This document shows, piece by piece, positions 58,377 to 64,000 of a stretch of DNA of 64,000 nucleotides. Under the pieces are notes generated by a model. It ran no database searches and had not been told where the DNA came from. It worked only from the letters and a program-made list of their open reading frames with translations. Origin of the DNA: Paralvinella palmiformis (taxonomy: Eukaryota; Annelida; Polychaeta; Terebellida; Alvinellidae); assembly GCA_025642065.1 (NCBI GenBank), contig JAODUP010000359.1, forward strand, positions 329,501 to 393,500. Reading direction: 5' to 3'. Position 1 is the first letter of the stretch. Each line of letters begins with the position of its first letter. Position numbers and translations under genes: made by a program.

Positions 58377-58847
58377 TGTCACTCTCAATTGGCCGTCAAC
58401 GAGATTCAGTTGTATTTTGATGAACTGATAACAGTTTGTTGTTTTTATCATTATCAGAAAAAAATAATGACTAGAGATTGATCTAAACGTGTCTCTTGGC
58501 TAAAGACGTCACTTGTCATATTATCTTATTTGCGTAATCAATACCTGACCTTAATAGAAAAGTCATGTTGAAGTTTAAATATAGAAGTTGCGTGCATTTA
58601 GCCCTCGGGTTACTTTGAAACCGTCTCCCTCGGACCGCTTCTAGAACGCAATGTGATCCGGAAGACGGTTGGTCAGTTATGCCTGAACATTCCGGATCGT
58701 AGGCCAGCTATCCGGATGGCGTCACGCTGTGGTAGTGCACATACCAAGGACTATGATGAGATAACGAGACGGGGCCGTCTAAAGGCCGTCGTTTTATTGC
58801 ACTTTTCGGGATCAGTTTTCTGTGCCTAATCCCGACGATTGGTAAGG

Positions 58848-59048
58848 GGCGCCACGGTGGTCTAACTGGTAGGGCGTTGGATCACAGATCACTACCACCT
58901 GAGTTCGAACTTCGGCCTGGCCATATCCGAAGGATGTTTCATCTTTAACTTCGCTTCATTACCTTTGGAGGTCGCTTGGCCCAGTTGGCCTGCCATGTGC
59001 ACAAAAGTGGCCGTAAAACATCAATCATCATCATCATCATCATCCCGA
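58848..59048 (+). mobile_element. SINE family 1 copy, near full length
   Basis: A box TGGTCTAACTGGTAG, B box GAGTTCGAACTTC, a full body with TTCGCTTCATTACCTTTGG and GTGCACAAAAGTGGCCGTAA, and a pure CATCATCATC tail of about 25 bases. Confidence 0.92.
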
Positions 59049-59201
59049 TGACGATGGGACGTACGGAAGAAACATCAAATGGAAGTATACAATAACATTT
59101 CCTTTCCCGATGAATCAGACTGAGAAATGTGTTGGTCTTTTTTAACAAATATTTTAAAAATGGTTTTATTAAACACTTAACCGCATCTCATACCATAGTT
59201 G

Positions 59202-59347
59202 AGTGCGTCTCTATAGCCTAACTGGTAGCGCGGTTGGCCACAAATCTGTAACACCTACGTTCAAACCCCGGCCGGGCTATGTGAGAATTAAGGGTGTTTC
59301 ATCTTTCACTTCGACTCATTACCTTTGGAGGTACATTTAGGCGATGG
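59202..59347 (+). mobile_element. SINE family 1, 3'-truncated diverged copy
   Basis: Head GCGTCTCTATAGCCTAACTGG and TAGCGCGGTTGGCCACA, B box ACGTTCAAACCCC, body GGGTGTTTCATCTTTCACTTC. It breaks off after TTACCTTTGGAGGTACATTTAGG. Confidence 0.85.
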
Positions 59348-59844
59348 TTGAAAATAATGGGTTGGTATCTGGTTCTACAAGCCAAAGGATAACGGATCGG
59401 TTGATACTATTATGGTTCTTTTGTCGATGGATCCCACAGTCATTTTCATTTTAGCTGACAGTTCATCGGTGGCCGCAATAGATAAATCAGTTTTGATGGT
59501 TAAGCCCCGATTAAAGGAACTGATCGGTTTAGGGAAATATTTTACGTTGGTTGGGATCGGGACTTTTCCAACATTGGTCTTAATAGGGGAATTGTCCCCT
59601 AGAGAGAACGGCGGTTCGAAGGAATTATAAAGTATAGGGAGCTGTATCTGTCCGTTTTGGAAACTTTGTTGTTTCGCACGATTTAAATTTAGCACAAGTC
59701 AATATATGTGCACAGGTGAATTAATTAAATAAAAAGGTTGATTAATTAATGGGGGGGGTTCCCATTGACGCTGGCATTCCCTGTGACGTATTGCCAAGCG
59801 ACTACTGCCTATAGAAGTGAGATGACAGGGCAAGCTGAACGGGT
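59348..59844 (+). other. Intron stretch, no recognised feature
   Basis: Overlapping frames of 72 (plus) and 106 (minus) codons cover 59375-59695 with no known motif. A G-run lies at 59751-59757. Confidence 0.35.
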
Positions 59845-60522
59845 GTAGGACAGTTGCTCACCCGGACAGTTGCTCACCAAGCAAATGAAAACGTCCATGG
59901 ACACTTGCTCACCAGTGAATTTTTAATGAGAAAGAGATGTACATAATTATATTAATCAAATAAAATAAAATATAAAATAATCTCATCATTAAAATAATTG
60001 TTATTTAATTTCAACTATTAATCAGAGTTGGCAGGTTTAACACAGGTATAAACACAGAGATTAACCCCCTAAAGTCGATTAAAGCGAGTTAAACAACTTT
60101 CAAACTTTTCAGGAATTAGATGCAAGATTAAAAGGTCGAAGTGTTTTATTTGGTTTTGATAACAATATATATATATATTCCTAATTAGTTATATAAAAGG
60201 GGGTGATCTGATAATTTCCCACAGCATGCAGCCCTTCGATTGGTCTGAAAACAGTTGAATTATCTAATATTGATCACGCTGAACTTTAATGCCATAATAA
60301 TTGGTAATATTCATTCCAATAATTATATAGGTAATAGGATACTAAGAAATATATTTCTGAATTTAAAAAAATCATTAATGTTTTTATTACAAATTCCCCT
60401 TTTTCTTATTAAAAATTCACTGGTGAGCAAGTATCCAAGTATATTTTTCATTTGCTTGGTGAGCGAGTGTCCAGTTGAGCAACTGCCCGATGAGCAACTG
60501 TTCGGTAAGTAACTGTCCGTAC
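59845..60522. mobile_element. Fold-back element, ends made of GGACAGTTGCTCACC subrepeats
   Basis: The left end (59845-59935) has three units of a 15-bp word (GGACAGTTGCTCACC, GGACAGTTGCTCACCAA, GGACACTTGCTCACC), then AGTGAATTTTTAAT. The right end (60399-60522) has the same in inverted order with about five units. AAGCAAATGAAA and its complement also match. The inside is AT-rich and non-coding. The architecture is the same as 56946-57395, with an unrelated word. Confidence 0.7.
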
Positions 60523-61524
60523 TCCAGCTGAACATCTGGCACCCGATAAAAAAATAATTTCTTTGGGTATATTACACCAACAAACGTCCGAAATCTGTCC
60601 GCTGATCCCCTACGCCCCCATCCTCCGCGACACCCCCCTCCCCCTCCCCCCATTCCATAACGTTTCTATGTCTGTTATAAACGATCAGTCAACTTCGGTG
60701 GATGTTTCGGGGATATACAGGGAGAGGGAAGTGCTACGGGAAGAGATGTTTATTGCCTTTTATCGCCGTTGTTTACTCTCTGACCCTCTTTTCTGGCTAA
60801 CCGGATATCGTGTTTTTATCGGAGAGCGGGATATGCCGCTAACTAGGCGTTCTAGCCTTCGTCGGAATGTCCATTTTGGAATTCGTTCGTCAATCGAAAG
60901 GAACGCGGTTCCATCTGCGCGCGCGGTGAGTATTTGTTGTCGTTCGATTGGGACGCCTTCTATCCGCCCGGTAGTGGCCTTCCATTCGATCCGGGTACCG
61001 GTCTGTTTCCAATCGGCTCGACGTCACTTCCTGCCGATTTCCTCGCGTCGGGTTATCAAGAAAAATAAAACTCCCCGTATAAAATCCTGGATCGGGTGTC
61101 GGCCGCAAAGTCGGAGGACCGCACACTGAATACCGGATCTATCTATATACGACGAATCGGGATCATCTTTTGCGCGAACTTGGTCGCCTTTCGGGTCGGC
61201 TATACTACCGACAGCTGACCCCTAAGAGCTGTAATTTTTCTGCTATTTGACCTCTGACTTTTCTGTGGGTGGTGGGACAGTCAAGTGGGAGCGCTTGCTT
61301 GTCGACGGGTGATTAATACTGATTCTGGCACTAAATTTGTAGATCCAGAACTCCCTCACACACATGTCCGGCGTTATTTGTTTTTGTAAGGTATTGATGT
61401 GACACACGTCATCGTAGAGCGGAGTTTGATTGATACGTAATTGTTAATGGCCTTTTTGCTGCGATCCATACACGGTAACTTGAATCCGCGAAAATCTCGG
61501 ACGAAAAAAAACGTGAGTCAGGTG
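60523..61524 (+). other. Intron stretch with a 188-codon frame of unknown meaning
   Basis: The frame 60563-61129 begins MGILHQQTSEICPLIPY and has an arginine/serine-rich middle. No domain, splice pattern or signal was recognised, and a C-rich stretch (60620-60652) lies within it. I would not call it a gene from sequence alone. Confidence 0.25.
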
Positions 61525-61672
61525 TTTATATTAGGTCTCCCTCAGCCGCAGGTAAAAGTCCTAGACTTCCTCAACCGTAGATAATGGTGCTAGATGCCTT
61601 AGCCCATAAACATTGGTGCTAAACTCCTACAACTATATTGCACCAGACTCCTCCAGTCCTGGCATTAACCTT
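61525..61672. repeat. Decayed ~30-bp repeat, about 5 units
   Basis: Successive words GGTCTCCCTCAGCCGCAG, CCTAGACTTCCTCAACCGTAG, GCTAGATGCCTTAGCCCATAA, GCTAAACTCCTACAACTATAT and CCAGACTCCTCCAGTCCTGG look like diverged units of one repeat. Confidence 0.5.
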
Positions 61673-61871
61673 GTCTAACCATGAAGCCACTGCCTCGGGA
61701 TCCCCCCCCCCAACGCCACCCACCCACATACTATAATTAGATTAGCCAAGTTAGGCTTTAGAAGGCCTTCCATCGACAAACGCGGGATTCGGGGTGGTCG
61801 CCCCGGTTCACCGTACCAAAATACCTCCACGAACGAACGCACGCACGCACGCGCATAGGCATACATGACGA

Positions 61872-62026
61872 TGATGATTGATGATTGATGCTTTACAGCC
61901 ACTTTTGTGTACATGGTAGGCTAAATGGGCCGAGCGGCCTCCAAAGGTAATGAAGCGAAGTCAAAGATGAAACACCCTTCAGATATGCCCACGCCGGGAT
62001 TCGAACTCGGGCGGTAGTGATCCGTG
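61872..62026 (-). mobile_element. SINE family 1, minus-strand copy, head-truncated
   Basis: TTGATGCTTTACAGCCAC tail, GTAGGCTAAATGGGCCGAGC, AATGAAGCGAAGTCAAAG, and an inverted B box in GGGATTCGAACTCGGG. It ends in GTAGTGATCCGTGAT, so the A-box end is missing. Confidence 0.88.
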
Positions 62027-62079
62027 ATGTAAAAATCGTAATTCTCTGCACCGGTGCATTTTCACAGACTGCTACCACA

Positions 62080-62135
62080 CAGACACACAGAGAGAGATAG
62101 AGACGCACAGAGACATACACCCATAGACACACACA

Positions 62136-62184
<49 letters not shown>

Positions 62185-62240
62185 GAGACAGACACACACA
62201 GAGAGAGATATAGACGCACAGAGACATACACCCATAGACA

Positions 62241-62298
<58 letters not shown>

Positions 62299-62341
62299 AG
62301 AGAGAGAGAGAGAGAGAGACACACACACACACACACACACT
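62080..62341. repeat. CA/GA composite with a ~120-bp tandem duplication
   Basis: A block with GAGAGATATAGACGCACAGAG, ACATACACCCATAGACACAC and long CA and GA runs is repeated about 120 bases later. The Leu/Ser/Cys/Val-rich minus-strand frames over it are artefacts. Confidence 0.9.
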
Positions 62342-62813
62342 AGAGCCCTGCACGGGTTGGAAAGCTGAACCCATACCCGCAACCACTCAACCCACACCCA
62401 ACCCACAAATCTCAACCCGAACGCAACCCGTACCCATATCACACATCAGACACATCTCAGCCAAACCACCTCCACTTTGTCTGATGATAACTTACAGAAG
62501 ATGCCCTCTCGTCGGTCTTCCTCTGCCTGACACAGGTCGGCTGGCTTTCGTCACCTGGTTATTAACCGCAGCTTGACGTGGCCCCGCTCTCTTAGCCTCG
62601 AGTAGCAACAAATACAGCCGGCTTCTTATCTCGCTGACAGATAACCGGCCGCCAGAAGTAACACTCCGGCTTGATCCCGACAACGCCACCCTCCCGGACT
62701 CCCGTCGGCTCCGGGATCCCGATCGAATTCCTTCAGTCGTCGGATACCTTAACGTCCGTCCACTGGGCTGTAAATGAGTTAGTGCCTCGCTCTGGAAGTT
62801 TGTGAGTTATAGA

Positions 62814-62815
<2 letters not shown>

Positions 62816-62902
<87 letters not shown>

Positions 62903-62971
62903 AAACATACAAAAATCTATACCTGCTTATATCTATATACATGCGTATAACAGTGTGTGTGTGTGTGTGTG

Positions 62972-63029
<58 letters not shown>

Positions 63030-63139
63030 TTGAAACATATAAAAACCCTATACGTCCGCATATCTGTACATGCGTAGAACTGTGTGTGTGTGTGTGTGTG
63101 TGTGTCCTCCCCCTCCTCCTCTCTCTCTCTCTCTCTCTG
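62816..63139. repeat. CT/TA/GT composite repeats in tandem
   Basis: CT-TA-GT blocks alternate with a repeated phrase near AAACATACAAAAATCTATAC and AAACATATAAAAACCCTATA, each followed by ACATGCGTA and a GT run. It is a duplicated microsatellite unit of about 130-150 bases. Confidence 0.9.
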
Positions 63140-64000
63140 CTAGGACAGTTACCCATTTACTGTAAGTCTTATTGTTAATAACATACTTCCTATGAACAAG
63201 TGAGCACGAAATATTATTGTAAAATGCAACAACTGTTTGGCTAAAATGTATGTATGACTTTCTTGGCTAAACATCAACATTAGACAACAATAACCTAATA
63301 AATAATCTTGTTATTGACCTGTACAGTCAGTACTCATTAGTTCGACGGCTGCCGTACATTTCGATAGATCACAACTCGGTTATCCGACCTAAAGGAAAAC
63401 ATCGTAGATATATATATATCTATACACCGAGCGGAGCAGCGGTGAATGTGTTACTGTTTAACAGAGCGCCGAAAAAACTTCGAATAGTCACCGAAAAAAA
63501 AGATTAAGATAGACGGACACTGTCTCAACACGTAGAAAGTGGAGACTATACAACGTCGGATAAAACTGAACTAAGGTTAACTGATAATCTCTTTTTTAAA
63601 CAACAACAGGCCTCTCTTTTAATGGGCTAATTATCGACTTCCGGTCTATTTACATAGGACAATCTCCGCCGACGTGTCATATTTACAACCAACGATCGCC
63701 TTAAGTCGTCATTAAAGTGGCCGATAATCGATGTCATCTCCAACTCTTCATCGTCGACAACAAAAGGTTTACGACCCCGAGGCTGTTCGGCCAATTCTAA
63801 AGAGAAGTCGTTCAGATAACAGTCGCTGTTCATTAGAACCGCCGCCCGGAGACCTCCTACGGCAAGGCGACCCCTTCTTCTTCGTCATCTTCGTCATCGG
63901 CCCAGGCTGTGTGTACTCTAATCACGTGCTTCGGATAAACGCCGTAGTTTCCCCAATTATCGCTCGGCCGTGAGCTACGTAATCGATCACCGGACGAGGC
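63140..64000. other. End of window; unidentified minus-strand frame 63627-63833
   Basis: The minus frame (68 codons) reads LELAEQPRGRKPFVVDDEE, then an acidic/hydrophobic stretch and MTRRRRLSY. PRGRKP resembles an AT-hook core. Its composition is protein-like, but no splice sites or homology could be established. The rest of this stretch, AT-rich up to 63620, shows nothing. Confidence 0.3.

Larger units (their letters stand above)
55533..64000 (+). other. TIKI intron 2 (at least 8.5 kb, runs out of window)
   Basis: I searched the + strand for the next conserved segment (about VIFALNQTLLQ after FSQ) and did not find it. The interval holds two fold-back elements, three SINE family 1 copies, microsatellites, and a CpG-rich part near 57400-58000. 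Frames of 188 codons (60563-61129) and less have no recognised domain. Confidence 0.7.

Noticed and set aside
60563..61129. 188-codon frame in TIKI intron 2
   Set aside because: No recognisable domain; its start overlaps C-rich low-complexity DNA and there is no splice evidence. Not called a gene.
61893..62442. Frames of 104-147 codons rich in Leu, Ser, Cys and Val
   Set aside because: They are CA/GA microsatellites read on the minus strand.
55533..64000. Search for the third TIKI exon
   Set aside because: No segment resembling the family sequence after LNGLNFSQ, and no second GxxH context (GAGH-like), was found, so none is annotated.

Overview
This is animal nuclear DNA: two spliced genes, both on the + strand, in about 64 kb that is otherwise introns, intergenic sequence, simple repeats, tRNA-derived SINEs and small transposons. 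The protein sequences, long introns and SINE content fit a marine lophotrochozoan, most likely a mollusc. That placement is an inference; nothing in the sequence names the species.

Gene 1 is LSM4, the U6 snRNA-associated Sm-like protein. Three of its exons are visible (2065-2163, 3067-3244 and 27859-27953). The first coding exon, about 15 residues, lies before the window or was not recognisable. The exons join in phase and give the Sm fold plus an RGG-rich tail. The last intron is 24.6 kb and holds ten copies or fragments of one SINE family, copies of a second SINE family, a TTAA-type MITE and long stretches of apparently unique DNA.

From 28.5 to 48.5 kb is intergenic. It holds more SINEs, a 26-copy 58-bp minisatellite (33.37-34.90 kb), two MITEs, an almost pure TTATA array, a decayed 29-bp minisatellite and a cluster of CAGCTG E-boxes. 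I recognise no gene there.

Gene 2 is a TIKI (TRABD2) family Wnt-inactivating metalloprotease. A candidate first coding exon (49020-49235, start codon and signal-peptide-like segment) lies just downstream of a CACGTG/CRE-rich, CpG-rich region that looks like its promoter. It joins in phase 0, across a 5.7-kb intron, to a long second exon (54972-55532) carrying the GTIH active-site motif. The rest of the gene, including the second GxxH motif, was not found and should lie beyond 64000.

The two genes do not act in one pathway: LSM4 works in RNA splicing and decay, TIKI in extracellular Wnt control. The most unusual material is in the mobile and regulatory DNA: fold-back elements whose inverted ends are built from short tandem subrepeats, a TTAA MITE family carrying a decayed coding start on its minus strand, a fold-back SINE chimera, and dense E-box clusters near TIKI.
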